A stretch of DNA of 64,000 nucleotides from Clostridiales bacterium (GCA_003150405.1 QAMM01000007.1:1-64000); one strand, 5' to 3'. Positions 45,222 to 53,884 are shown, counted from the stretch's first letter. Numbers and translations are program-made. Notes: generated from the letters alone by a model not told the origin.

Positions 45222-46637
45222 TTGTTAGGGAACAGCGCAAAGAAGCGCGCGGCGGCAAGGCCCGATTACAACCCCATTACCGAGGGAGTTGTCTGGAAAC
45301 AGCTCCTCATTTTCTTTTTTCCCATCTTGTTTGGTACCTTTTTTCAGCAGCTTTACAATACAGCAGACGCGGTCATTGTCGGACAATTCATGGGCAAAGA
45401 GGCATTGGCGGCGGTCGGCGGAGCGACCGGCACCCTGCTAAGTGTCATTGTTAATCTGCTGGTTGGCATTGCCTCCGGCACAACGGTTGTTGTCGCTCAG
45501 CTTTACGGAGCTCGTAATACCGACGGGGTTCGCCGGGCGGTACACACTTCGGTTGCCATGTCGCTTGCAGGCGGCGCTATTCTCATGGTAATCGGCCTTA
45601 TCTGCGCCGACTGGGCGCTGGCAGCAATGGGTACCACCACGGATGTCATGGGCTATGCATCCACCTATCTGCGCGTTTATTTTTTGGGTACAATTCCGTC
45701 TTTTCTATACAACGTCGGCTCCGGTATTCTGCGTGCTATTGGGGACACCAAACGCCCCTTGTATTACCTTATTGCCGCATGCATGCTCAACATCGTGCTG
45801 GACATTGTGTTTGTCGCCCTGCTGGGCATGGGGGTTCTTGGCGTGGCACTGGGAACCATCCTTTCACAGACCCTTTCCGCTGTGCTTACCTTCATTACCC
45901 TGTTCCGCACCAAGGAAGCGCACCAAGTTATTTTACGGCAGGTGCGATTTCACAAAGCGGAATTTAAATCCATTCTTCTGGTCGGAATTCCAGCCGGTCT
46001 GCAATCCAATATGTACGCTATTTCCAACATCCTCATTCAGTCGGGCATTAACAGCTTTGGAACCGATACCATGGCCGCATGGACGGCATTTTCCAAACTC
46101 GACGGCTTTTTCTGGATGATTTCAGGCGCCTTCGGCATTGCTATCACCACCTTTGCGGGCCAGAACTACGGCGCCGGGCGGATTGACCGCGTACACCGCA
46201 GCGTTAAGGTTTGCACCGGCATGGAAGCCGGCGCCGCTGTCTTTATGAGCATCCTTATGTGCACCTGCGCACCTTGGCTCATCCGTATCTTCACCCAGGA
46301 CGAAGCGGTCATCGAGATCGGCTTGGTGATGATGCAGTATATGATGCCTTTCTACATCGCCTTTGTGCTCATCGAGGTGCTGTCCGGGGCAATCCGCGGC
46401 TGCGGCGAGGCGCTCCGCCCCATGCTGCTGGTCGGCGGGGGAGTTTGTCTTTTCCGCGTCATCTGGATGTTTGTCGCGCTGCCCATCCGGCATGAACTCG
46501 GCGTTATCCTGGTAAGCTATCCCATTTCATGGGTGCTTACCAGTCTGCTGTTCCTCATCTACTACAAACGCGGCCGCTGGATCCGGCAGGGCTTTCTCCC
46601 TCCGCCGGATGCCGCCGAAAATACGGCGAAACAATAG
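45222..46637 (+). CDS. MATE family efflux transporter
   Basis: 471 residues from a TTG, with AGAGGGAAACC before it. Twelve hydrophobic segments; the N-terminal half has LFGTFFQQLYNTADAVIVGQ and GIASGTTVVVAQLYGARN, both standard MATE (MatE) motifs, repeated in weaker form after residue 240 (GAFGIAITTFAGQNYGAGR). These exporters use sodium or proton gradients to remove drugs or metabolites. Substrate unknown. Monocistronic. Confidence 0.93.
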   Translation: MLGNSAKKRAAARPDYNPITEGVVWKQLLIFFFPILFGTFFQQLYNTADAVIVGQFMGKEALAAVGGATGTLLSVIVNLLVGIASGTTVVVAQLYGARNTDGVRRAVHTSVAMSLAGGAILMVIGLICADWALAAMGTTTDVMGYASTYLRVYFLGTIPSFLYNVGSGILRAIGDTKRPLYYLIAACMLNIVLDIVFVALLGMGVLGVALGTILSQTLSAVLTFITLFRTKEAHQVILRQVRFHKAEFKSILLVGIPAGLQSNMYAISNILIQSGINSFGTDTMAAWTAFSKLDGFFWMISGAFGIAITTFAGQNYGAGRIDRVHRSVKVCTGMEAGAAVFMSILMCTCAPWLIRIFTQDEAVIEIGLVMMQYMMPFYIAFVLIEVLSGAIRGCGEALRPMLLVGGGVCLFRVIWMFVALPIRHELGVILVSYPISWVLTSLLFLIYYKRGRWIRQGFLPPPDAAENTAKQ

Positions 46638-46691
46638 GTCGCATTTATACACCGCGAAAGGCTTACCTGATATCAGGAAATCTTCCAGTCC

Positions 46692-46724
46692 CATTCCTTC
46701 GCTTTCTTGCAAAAGCGAAGGAAT
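46692..46724. repeat. Perfect inverted repeat after the MATE gene
   Basis: Arms CATTCCTTCGCTTT and AAAGCGAAGGAATG (14 bp) with a 5 nt loop. It could stop transcription of the MATE gene but no U-tract follows on either strand. Confidence 0.65.
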
Positions 46725-46760
46725 GTTGTAAAGTGAAAAGGAAAATCATCTTTTAATCAG

Positions 46761-47078
46761 TTGCCGCGAGAGAAGAGACATATAAGAACCAAAGAAGAAC
46801 ACTGCAAACTGGTTTTTCAGAACCGAACGCTTGCCGCCGACCCAAAGGTTACAAGGTGTACCTGCTCCAACACACTTTGCGACTGGCACGGCAAATTCAT
46901 GGAATGTGCCGCCCTGCACCGTTACCACAATAAGCACGTCCCTTTCTGCCTTCAACCCATTATCACCGGCAAGCTTGCTGCTCTTGCCGGCACGGTGGAG
47001 ATGGTAACCACGAAAAAAGTGGGGACGCCGCTGGAATACCGCCATTATGTGCACAAGAGGGATCAGGAAGCAAAATAA
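46761..47078 (+). CDS. Small Cys/His-rich protein of clostridial type
   Basis: 105 residues if the TTG at 46761 is used; an upstream stop at 46734 allows no other common start and no good ribosome site is visible. The core CTCSNTLCDWHGKFMECAAL followed by HRYHNKHVPFCL has Cys/His spacing of a small zinc- or cluster-binding module (C-x-C-x4-C-x2-H-x5-C, then H-x3-H-x4-C), a pattern I recognise from short uncharacterised clostridial proteins. A strong terminator begins 6 bp after the stop codon, which supports the frame. A long minus-strand frame over the same place is rejected. Confidence 0.6.
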   Translation: MPREKRHIRTKEEHCKLVFQNRTLAADPKVTRCTCSNTLCDWHGKFMECAALHRYHNKHVPFCLQPIITGKLAALAGTVEMVTTKKVGTPLEYRHYVHKRDQEAK

Positions 47079-47083
47079 GAAAA

Positions 47084-47126
47084 CAGAAAGGATGGGCCTT
47101 TTGCGAGCCCATCCTTTCTGCATTTT
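47084..47126 (+). terminator. Terminator of the Cys-rich gene
   Basis: CAGAAAGGATGGGC pairs with GCCCATCCTTTCTG around a 9 nt loop, followed by CATTTTT. Confidence 0.9.
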
Positions 47127-47218
47127 TAATATTCAGCTCCAGATTGTACATTTTAGCAGTACGCTCCATTTGAGCTTTTGGCAAGCGAAGATTCACAACA
47201 CTTTTCCTGCACGACGCT

Positions 47219-47500
47219 TCAAACTGCAAACCCATTTTCCAGGCGGGGCGGTTTATCTGGTTGCATCTCTCCGTCCAGACGTGCCCAAGGGCCGCCGAAA
47301 ACAGCACGCAACCCGTCCGGTTCCCGATATATACCAATTTTATACCCAAAACCAAGGTATTCCCGGTAATTCTCGGCCGCACGCCATTCAACCGAAAACA
47401 TCGGAACTTCATTATTGATAAAACGCAGCAAATCACCGCAAAAACAGGTCATCCAAACCAGTGCGGCGCCGCAGAATAGGCAGGAAAACAGTTTTCTCAT
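47219..47500 (-). CDS. Small secreted or membrane-anchored protein of the sigma operon
   Basis: 93 residues from the ATG at 47500 after GGAAAGGACTGCC. A hydrophobic N-terminal segment (MRKLFSCLFCGAALVWMTCF) looks like a signal or anchor. The remainder (SVEWRAAENYREYLGFGYKI, then IYREPDGLRAVFGGPWARLDG) is an extracytoplasmic domain that I do not recognise. It follows the anti-sigma-like gene by 36 bp and is the last of the three-gene unit. Likely a target or sensor partner, inference only. Confidence 0.65.
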   Translation of the reverse strand: MRKLFSCLFCGAALVWMTCFCGDLLRFINNEVPMFSVEWRAAENYREYLGFGYKIGIYREPDGLRAVFGGPWARLDGEMQPDKPPRLENGFAV

Positions 47501-47536
47501 GGCAGGCAGTCCTTTCCGTCTTGGTCCCGGGTTCAT

Positions 47537-48496
47537 TTATTCCTCTTCCAAGGCAAGCAAACGGCTGTATTGTTCCACCACCGCTTCAGGGCGGTATTCC
47601 TCCATAAAGGCGGCGTCCGGGCTGGAGTTTCCGGGGATTGCCATTCCCCACGCCGTAAATGCCTCAGCAAGCTGTTCCGCTGTAAATCCTGCTGCACGGT
47701 ACTCCTCAGCTGTGTGCCGTTCAAACCAATAAATGGGGTATAGCTCACCGTTTTGGCAAAGAGTGTAGGTACCTGCGAACGCCTGAAGCAGCTTCTCCCG
47801 CTCACCTGAATAAAGGGCGTCTACCTGTTCATCCGTATAAGCGCACTGGTACCGGCCGCGCAGGCTGTAATATTCATCTGTTCCACTCTCTGCCATCGGT
47901 ACAAGGTCGGCAAAGGTCTCCTGGCTGATGTCAAACTCCCTTAAAAAGGAGGCGACACTCTGGTCAAGGAATCCATAGCGCACGCTCCCGTCCTCATTGA
48001 GAACCGAAACGTCGTAAGAAGCGGTTCCGCTGCCGTCTCCATTCTCTGTATAGACGGTCTTTTCATCGGAAATCCGTTTTGCCCATGCATCGTAGGCGTC
48101 CTGCCCAACGTAATCGATTAAAGCCGGGGCAATTTGAACCAGCGACGCTAAATAAATATCCTCCCATGGATGGAATTGCTGTGAATCCTCTGGAAGCTCG
48201 GCAATGTCCATGCTAGCTTCCGGCCATGCAGAATCGTCTCCAGCCAATGCAACTGAATTTTTGGAGCTTTGATCCATTTCCGGATCCGCCTGCGGCGGCA
48301 AATTGATGAGCACTGCTAGACAGCCTGCACCGGCCGTAAGCAGTAATGCCGATCCAACAGCACGCCTGCGCCAAGCCGGATTGCAGCGTTTGGTTCCAGC
48401 CTTCTGCGCAAGCATTCGATTCGCCGTATGCACAAGAAATGCTTCTGACGCACGGATTTGGCTTAAGTCCTCTCGGTATTCGGCACAGTTGCACAT
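47537..48496 (-). CDS. Anti-sigma-factor-like membrane protein
   Basis: 319 residues from the ATG at 48496 after GGAGGAAAGG, overlapping the sigma gene by 34 nt. The N-terminal 45 residues (MCNCAEYREDLSQIRASEAF) resemble the cytoplasmic sigma-binding tail of clostridial anti-sigma factors. One membrane helix follows (AVGSALLLTAGAGCLAVLI), then a 240-residue outside domain (LASLVQIAPALIDYVGQDAY, YWFERHTAEEYRAAGFTAEQ). It probably holds the sigma factor at the membrane until an outside signal arrives. The sensing domain is not a family that I know. Confidence 0.7.
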   Translation of the reverse strand: MCNCAEYREDLSQIRASEAFLVHTANRMLAQKAGTKRCNPAWRRRAVGSALLLTAGAGCLAVLINLPPQADPEMDQSSKNSVALAGDDSAWPEASMDIAELPEDSQQFHPWEDIYLASLVQIAPALIDYVGQDAYDAWAKRISDEKTVYTENGDGSGTASYDVSVLNEDGSVRYGFLDQSVASFLREFDISQETFADLVPMAESGTDEYYSLRGRYQCAYTDEQVDALYSGEREKLLQAFAGTYTLCQNGELYPIYWFERHTAEEYRAAGFTAEQLAEAFTAWGMAIPGNSSPDAAFMEEYRPEAVVEQYSRLLALEEE

Positions 48497-48972
48497 GGCG
48501 TCCTTTCCTCCTCCAGCAAAATTTTCAACCGCGCACGCGCACGGCTGAGCCGGGATGTCACCGTTCCCTCCCGGCACCTTAAAATTGCGGCAATTTCTTT
48601 TGCGGTGTATCCTTCGTAATAAAACAAATACAAAACGTTACGGTCTGCCTCCGGCAATTCCATCACGGTATCCAGAACCCGAAATGGCAAGCCGCAGAAG
48701 TCCTCCGGCGGTTGTGCATAAACGGTGCGCTTTTTCCACCCGGACTTGAGAAAATCTTTGCAAAGATTGATGGTCACCCGGATAAACCACGCTTTTTCAT
48801 GCTCGTCCGATGCAAAGCGCGGCATCTTCTGCATAAAACGGATAAAAACCTCCTGCGCCACATCCTCGGCGTCCGGGCGGGATTTCAGGTTCTGGTAAGC
48901 AATGCGGAGCACCATATCCGCATACCGTTCCAGCAGTTCATGCACTCTGGCTTCGTCCGGCGGCATTCCCAT
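48463..48972 (-). CDS. ECF RNA polymerase sigma factor
   Basis: 169 residues. Sigma region 2 (YADMVLRIAYQNLKSRPDAE, DVAQEVFIRFMQKMPRF) and region 4 with helix-turn-helix (FYYEGYTAKEIAAILRCREG, TVTSRLSRARARLKILL). GGAGGG precedes the start. First gene of a three-gene unit with the anti-sigma and the small secreted protein, the usual self-regulated layout. The upstream 49000 region contains TATTAT/TATAAAT on the minus strand; I could not define an ECF -35 with confidence. Confidence 0.93.
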   Translation of the reverse strand: MGMPPDEARVHELLERYADMVLRIAYQNLKSRPDAEDVAQEVFIRFMQKMPRFASDEHEKAWFIRVTINLCKDFLKSGWKKRTVYAQPPEDFCGLPFRVLDTVMELPEADRNVLYLFYYEGYTAKEIAAILRCREGTVTSRLSRARARLKILLEEERTPCATVPNTERT

Positions 48973-49104
48973 TTTATTCCCTCCCTTTATTTATAATACG
49001 AGTCTGCCGGGCAAATTCCTGCGCCCACAAAATTTTTTGTATTACTTGTGGGCATGCCGCAAAAAACTTTTATCAAACCGAAACCCGCTTTCCATCCGTG
49101 AAAT

Positions 49105-49141
49105 AAAAAAGAGCCAAAGGCGCCTGCCTTTGGCTCTTTTT
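49105..49141. terminator. Terminator after degV
   Basis: AAAAAAGAGCCAAAGGC pairs with GCCTTTGGCTCTTTTT. It lies at the end of the DegV gene on the minus strand and ahead of the sigma operon. Confidence 0.92.
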
Positions 49142-49988
49142 ATTCTTCCTCAATAAACAGCACGCCGAGGGTTTTTGGCCCGCAGTGGGAAGTAATGGTC
49201 GAACCAGCAACGGTTTCCACAATCTGGTCAAATTTATAGAGCTCTTCCATCTTCTGCCGCACCTGCGCCACCGTTTCTTTGCTGCATCCGGTGTGGGTAA
49301 TGAAAGCAAGATCCCTTTTCATCCTTTTCCCAGCCAGCCTGTCCGCCGCATACACCGGAAAAATTTTCTCAACATTGCCCCGGTATTTTTTTCCAACGCC
49401 CATTTTTCCGCCCACTACTTCAATGCAGGGCTTGAGCTTCAACAGATTCGCCCCCAGCGCCGCCACACCAGAACAGCGCCCGCCTTTATACAGGTAATCA
49501 ATGCGGTCCACCACAAAGCTCGCACGAATGCGCGGGATTATTTTTTCTTCGTGCGCCAGAATCTGCTCCGCGCTTACACCCTGTTCCGCAAGAACAGCAG
49601 CCTCAATGACCGCAAGGCCATGCCCGGTGGAAAGGTTGCGGGAATCAACGACCGAGACGTTTTCAAACTCCTGCGCCGCAATACAGGCATTCTGGTAAGA
49701 GCTCGAAAAATCCGAGCTGATGGTAAAATGAATAAGCACCGTTTCCGGCGAGGTCTGCCGTTCCCGGAAAAAATCAAGATAATCCGCCACCGAAGGCGCT
49801 GCTGTCTTGGGCAGCTTCCCGGTCTTGTCCACATAATCGTAAATATCCTGCGCCGTTATATCCACACCGTCCCGCATGGACTGTTCTCCGAGGCTGACGT
49901 AAAGCGGTATAATTCCAATGTCGTAGCGGGCAAGCTGTTCCGGCGAAAGGTCACAGGTGCTGTCCGCTGAAATGCGTATTGCTGGCAT
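49140..49988 (-). CDS. DegV family fatty-acid-binding protein (FakB-like)
   Basis: 282 residues. DegV features: IRISADSTCDLSPEQLARYD start, IIPLYVSLGEQSMRDGVDIT, FTISSDFSSSYQNACIAAQE with the lipid-head-binding serine region, and ASFVVDRIDYLYKGGRCSGV, the usual RxxxxxxxYLxKGGR block. FakB proteins present fatty acids to the FakA kinase; FakA is not in the window. GAGGAGTCTAT precedes the ATG. It shares no operon with the sigma genes because of the terminator. Confidence 0.93.
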   Translation of the reverse strand: MPAIRISADSTCDLSPEQLARYDIGIIPLYVSLGEQSMRDGVDITAQDIYDYVDKTGKLPKTAAPSVADYLDFFRERQTSPETVLIHFTISSDFSSSYQNACIAAQEFENVSVVDSRNLSTGHGLAVIEAAVLAEQGVSAEQILAHEEKIIPRIRASFVVDRIDYLYKGGRCSGVAALGANLLKLKPCIEVVGGKMGVGKKYRGNVEKIFPVYAADRLAGKRMKRDLAFITHTGCSKETVAQVRQKMEELYKFDQIVETVAGSTITSHCGPKTLGVLFIEEE

Positions 49989-50148
49989 ATAGACTCCTCC
50001 TCATATTTGGGATAGGTATCCTTGAAGCATATTTTACACGTTTTACACTGATATTTCAATTCATTTTGGGTAAAATGCCGTAAAATTCATATTGAAACCG
50101 TTTCCGCCCATACTAACCAAAGAAAAAATCTGCAAATGGGGGAAATAT

Positions 50149-50865
50149 ATGCAAATCTGGATTGACATTGGGGAGATTGCCCTGCGCTCGGTCATCTCAA
50201 TCGCGGTACTGTTTGTACTGGCAAAACTCATGGGGAGCAAACAAATCAGCCAGCTCACCTTTTTTGACTACATCATCGGCATTTCCATCGGTTCCATCGC
50301 AGCAGAAATGTCGGCCGACGATGAGGTGCCGTTTCATTTCCCGCTCATTGCCATGGCGGTTTACGCCATTATTGCCATTGCTATTTCAGTCGCAACGGTC
50401 AAATCCATCCGGATGCGCCGGTTCATGAATGGCACGCCGACCATTGTCGTTGACCGAGGGCGGATTGTGCGCAAAAACCTCAAGCGCGAACACATCGATT
50501 TAAACGAAATGCTCACCCAATGCCGGGAGCAAGGGTATTTTAATCTTGCAGACATTGAATTTGCCGTGTTGGAAACAAACGGCAGACTGAGCATTCTGCC
50601 GCGCAGTGACAAACGTCCCCTCACCCCGGAGGATATGAACCTTCATCCGCCGGAGGAGGGGCTTTGCGCCAACGTGATTATTGACGGCGTCGTTATGGAG
50701 CGGCACCTGAAGTCAATCGGCAAAAACCGGGAATGGCTCGACCGCCAGATGAAAGAGCAAAAAATCAAAAGTGTCAAGGACGTCCTGCTTGCCACCTGCG
50801 ACACAAACGGCAACTTCAGTGCCTACCTCTATAACCAGGTTCAGCCAAAAAATTTATTCGACTAA
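50149..50865 (+). CDS. DUF421/YetF-like membrane protein
   Basis: 238 residues from the ATG at 50149 with TGGGGGAAATAT before it. Three N-terminal helices (about 8-85; RSVISIAVLFVLAKLMGSKQ, TFFDYIIGISIGSIAAEMS) and a cytoplasmic domain (about 90-238) with VKSIRMRRFMNGTPTIVVDRG and ILPRSDKRPLTPEDMN. This is the YetF/DUF421 pattern, widespread in spore formers; Bacillus members affect spore germination (YetF/2Duf-like), but the molecular action is unknown. Confidence 0.9.
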   Translation: MQIWIDIGEIALRSVISIAVLFVLAKLMGSKQISQLTFFDYIIGISIGSIAAEMSADDEVPFHFPLIAMAVYAIIAIAISVATVKSIRMRRFMNGTPTIVVDRGRIVRKNLKREHIDLNEMLTQCREQGYFNLADIEFAVLETNGRLSILPRSDKRPLTPEDMNLHPPEEGLCANVIIDGVVMERHLKSIGKNREWLDRQMKEQKIKSVKDVLLATCDTNGNFSAYLYNQVQPKNLFD

Positions 50866-51040
50866 AAAACGCATAGGTCACGGAAATCTCATGGACCTGT
50901 ATCTGTGTATACAGACATAAATATAGTCATACAGCTTCCGGCTTCTTTATTAGAACTGAACAAGAGGGGAACTGCCGACTTCCCGCGTTCTCCTATACGA
51001 TTCCAACCGCTCCGTAAAACTGAAAGAAGAAATGAAAGAA

Positions 51041-51210
51041 ATGGTGTGATTTAAAATACCCTGTAATCCTCCAACCATCAACAAAACCATCCGTTTTCCA
51101 AACGACATGATTCAGCAGGAAGAAGCCGCCATTTATATGAAAAATTGTACCTTTACCGCTTTTGTTATCGCGGCTGTACAATTGTACTGGAAGATTTGCA
51201 GACGCAGTAA
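51041..51210 (+). pseudogene. Decayed copy of the ribbon-helix-helix gene
   Basis: Aligned with the intact gene at 9331-9504. The frame starting at the ATG 51041 meets a TGA at its third codon, then continues FKIPCNPPTINKTIRFPNDM and MKNCTFTAFVIAA, clearly matching YHIPSIPPKTSKSVRFPNDM and CKDCTFSAFVVEA. Around 51176 the frame shifts: the next frame reads TIVLEDLQTQ and a TAA at 51208-51210, matching TRIMLEELEQGK and stop. Thus two disabling lesions, a premature stop and a frameshift. It is followed at once by a terminator, as is the intact copy. Confidence 0.8.
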
Positions 51211-51243
51211 AAACAGCCGCTGTAATTTACAGCGGCTGTTTTA
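51210..51243. terminator. Bidirectional terminator
   Basis: AAAACAGCCGCTGTAA pairs with TTACAGCGGCTGTTTT. It lies right behind the decayed ribbon-helix-helix gene and also serves the P-type ATPase from the right. The stretch 50866-51040 shows a small AGGTC/GACCT hairpin and no gene. Confidence 0.9.
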
Positions 51244-51296
51244 GAATTTTATGAGCAACACTTTGCCATGACAATCCGTATATAACCACACGACCG

Positions 51297-53507
51297 CTAA
51301 CGCTCTTTTGTCATGGGCATTTCCGACACTTCCTTTACCCGCATGGCTCGCAGGGCGTTGAGGATGGCAAGCAGCGCCACGCCCACATCTGCAAAGATGG
51401 CAATCCACATGGAGGTAATACCGACAACACTCAGCGCAAGAACAATGATCTTGACGCCCAGCGCAAACACAATGTTCTGGGTGACAATCCGCTTGGTCTT
51501 ACGTGCAATCCGGATGGCGAGCGGGAGCTTTGCAAGGTCGTCGGTCATCAGGACAACATCCGCCGCCTCAATCGCAGCGTCGGAACCAATACCGCCCATC
51601 GCCACGCCGACATCGGCCCGCGCAATCACCGGCGCGTCGTTGATGCCGTCGCCCACAAAAGCGAGCTTGTGCTTCGGATCGCGCCCCTCTAGCATGCTGT
51701 CAACAGCGGCAACCTTATCCTGCGGCAGGAGTTCGGCGCGCCACGATGTTATACCCGCCTCTTTGGCAATCGCCGCAGCCGCAGAAGGAGAATCGCCGGT
51801 GAGCATCACGACTTCTTTTACCCCAGCCGCCTTGAGAGCGCGTACCGCCTCAGCAGAGGTGGGTTTAAGGGTATCGGCAATCAGCAGACTGCCAAGGAAC
51901 ATCCCGTTTTTCGCCACATAGACAAGGGTGCCGGCAGACAATGACGGCTGCTCCATCGCAATGCCATGCCGCTGCATCAGCTTGGCGCTTCCGGCCAGCA
52001 AAACGGTACCATCCGTCAATGTGACCTCGGTGCCGAACCCTGCGTTTTCCCGGCTTTCGGCAATCCGGCTGTCCTTCACCGGCCGACCGTACCGCTCCAA
52101 AATGGATTTTGCAATCGGGTGGGAGGAGCGGCTTTCTGCAAATGCAGCCGCTTCCAGCAAATCCGCTTCCGAAACGCCCGCCGCCGGGCTCAATGCCTGA
52201 ACCGAAAACCTGCCGCGGGTCAGAGTGCCGGTTTTATCCAGCACAACCGTATCAACCGAATGAAGCGCTTCCAGGTAGTTGCTGCCTTTTACCAGAATCC
52301 CACGCTTGGAGGCACCGCCAATTCCGCCGAAAAAGCCAAGCGGAATGGAAACAACCAGCGCACAGGGGCAGGAAATAACAAGAAAAATCAAGGCGCGGTA
52401 GAGCCAGTCGCCGAAGGTGTTCCAACCGAGGAAAAGCGGTGGCAGCACTGCCACCAAAACCGCAGCTCCCACTACGATTGGGGTATAAACCCGCGCAAAT
52501 TTGGTGATGAATTTCTCGGTGTTCGCCTTACGAGACGAGGCGTTCTGGGTGAGCTCCAGAATTTTCGAGACGGTCGACTCCTGAAACCGTTTGGTCACCC
52601 GAATTTCCAGCGTTGCATTTTGGTTGATGGCGCCGGAGAGCACTCCATCTCCTTCCGCGGCTGCAAGCGGTACAGATTCACCGGTAAGCGCTGAAGTATC
52701 CAAGAAGGAACAGCCGCTAACCACTATACCGTCCAGCGGAATGCGCTCCCCAGGATTGACCACAATCACATCATCCAGCGCAACCTCCTCCGGCTTACAG
52801 GTGACAAGCTGTCCGCCGGAGCGTTTGCGGGCAAAATCCGGGCGGATGTCCATCAGTGCCGTAATGGAACGGCGGGAGCGGCTGACCGCAATATCCTGCA
52901 GCATTTCCCCAAACTGATAAAACAGCATAACGGCAATACCCTCGGCATAATCGCCAATGGCAAAAGCACCCACGGTGGCAATCGCCATCAAAAAATTTTC
53001 ATCAAACAGGCGGCCTTTAAAAATACCCTTGAGCGCACGCCAAAGCACGTCGCCGCCCGCAATCAGGTAAGACAGAAGAAACAGGGAGAGAGAAACGCCG
53101 AACGGCATCGCAATGAATTTTGCGCAGATCAGCAAGACAGTTGCTGAAACCAGCCGGACAAGCATTAGTTTCCACCCGGATTCATCGCCGTGTTCATGAT
53201 CGTGTCCGCAACCGCAGCCATCCCCATGCTCATGCCTACAGCAACCGCTGCGCGAATGCCCGCTATGTTCATCCCGGCAATCTCCAGAATGCTCGGTGTG
53301 ATGGTTGTGCTTTTCGCGTTTCCGGCGCCGTTTTTCTTCCTCCTCCATGTGTTCAAACGGGTTGTACGGGGGATACATCGAATCCCCACAGCCTGCACAC
53401 CCCGCGCAGGAGCCGCTGCATCCGGATGGCTTAGAATCAGCGGCAAAGCTGGCAGAACCCGCCGTACTGCGGTGTTCTTCATCATGCGTATCTGCATGTT
53501 TTGTCAT
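51297..53507 (-). CDS. P1B-type heavy metal ATPase, Zn/Cd/Pb type
   Basis: 736 residues. The N-terminal 115 residues are His/Cys-rich (CSGSCAGCAGCGDS, then KHNHHTEHSGDCRDEHSG, CCRHEHGDGCGCGHDHEH) without a standard HMA domain. Core motifs: CPC in ISCPCALVVSIPLG (about 379), DKTGTLT with phosphorylated Asp424, SSHPIA and VGDGINDAP. In the last helices N-x7-K (NIVFALGVK) and DxG (FADVGVALL) are the pattern of divalent Zn/Cd/Pb pumps and not of Cu(I) pumps. It exports metal at the membrane. TAAGGAGGCAC precedes the ATG; it lies 31 bp after csoR. Confidence 0.93.
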   Translation of the reverse strand: MTKHADTHDEEHRSTAGSASFAADSKPSGCSGSCAGCAGCGDSMYPPYNPFEHMEEEEKRRRKREKHNHHTEHSGDCRDEHSGHSRSGCCRHEHGDGCGCGHDHEHGDESGWKLMLVRLVSATVLLICAKFIAMPFGVSLSLFLLSYLIAGGDVLWRALKGIFKGRLFDENFLMAIATVGAFAIGDYAEGIAVMLFYQFGEMLQDIAVSRSRRSITALMDIRPDFARKRSGGQLVTCKPEEVALDDVIVVNPGERIPLDGIVVSGCSFLDTSALTGESVPLAAAEGDGVLSGAINQNATLEIRVTKRFQESTVSKILELTQNASSRKANTEKFITKFARVYTPIVVGAAVLVAVLPPLFLGWNTFGDWLYRALIFLVISCPCALVVSIPLGFFGGIGGASKRGILVKGSNYLEALHSVDTVVLDKTGTLTRGRFSVQALSPAAGVSEADLLEAAAFAESRSSHPIAKSILERYGRPVKDSRIAESRENAGFGTEVTLTDGTVLLAGSAKLMQRHGIAMEQPSLSAGTLVYVAKNGMFLGSLLIADTLKPTSAEAVRALKAAGVKEVVMLTGDSPSAAAAIAKEAGITSWRAELLPQDKVAAVDSMLEGRDPKHKLAFVGDGINDAPVIARADVGVAMGGIGSDAAIEAADVVLMTDDLAKLPLAIRIARKTKRIVTQNIVFALGVKIIVLALSVVGITSMWIAIFADVGVALLAILNALRAMRVKEVSEMPMTKER

Positions 53508-53538
53508 AAAAAGTGCCTCCTTAAAAATGGTGTATGCT

Positions 53539-53817
53539 TTACTTCAGCTTGGCAAACTGCCGGAACAGATCAACCAGATTATCGAGCGTGGCCTGCGTGT
53601 CGCCTGAATCAATCCCCGCTTTGACGCAGTGCTCAATGTGATCCTCTACAATGAGCAGCGAAACATTGGTAATCGCCGAACCAACTGCGGAAATCTGCAT
53701 GAAAATGTCCTCGCAGTCGCGTCCGTTTTCCACCATTGCCTTTATGCCGCGAATCTGTCCTTCAATACGGGAAAGGCGCGAAAGAACCGCTTCGTTGTAT
53801 TGATGTTTGTTAACCAT
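53539..53817 (-). CDS. csoR: CsoR-family metal-responsive repressor
   Basis: 92 residues, all helical. The metal residues Cys35, His60 and Cys64 have the same spacing (25 and 29) as the Cu(I) ligands recalled for M. tuberculosis CsoR (36, 61, 65). RcnR-type nickel sensors have His at the last position and the persulfide sensor CstR lacks the His, so the Cu(I) reading is favoured. The basic helices RLSRIEGQIRG bind DNA. Preceded by GGAGGTG; an operator and strong promoter lie just upstream. Confidence 0.9.
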   Translation of the reverse strand: MVNKHQYNEAVLSRLSRIEGQIRGIKAMVENGRDCEDIFMQISAVGSAITNVSLLIVEDHIEHCVKAGIDSGDTQATLDNLVDLFRQFAKLK

Positions 53818-53863
53818 TGTGCACCTCCGGTGTTGTGTCCTGCACAGGCAGAAGTAATACAGT

Positions 53864-53880
53864 ATACCCCTATAGGGTAT
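53864..53880. promoter_or_regulatory. CsoR operator
   Basis: ATACCCCTATAGGGTAT, a near-palindrome with the G-tract/C-tract layout of CsoR-family sites. It sits directly downstream of the -10 box of the promoter, over the transcription start, so binding would block initiation of csoR and the ATPase. Confidence 0.8.
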
Positions 53881-53884
53881 TTTA

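Noticed and set aside
46746..47123. Minus-strand 125-codon frame with a hydrophobic start
   Set aside because: It lies over the Cys-rich plus-strand gene and its start is inside the terminator stem; the plus-strand Cys/His pattern is more convincing.
50993..51181. Minus-strand 62-codon frame after the DUF421 gene
   Set aside because: It is the mirror of the decayed ribbon-helix-helix gene on the plus strand.
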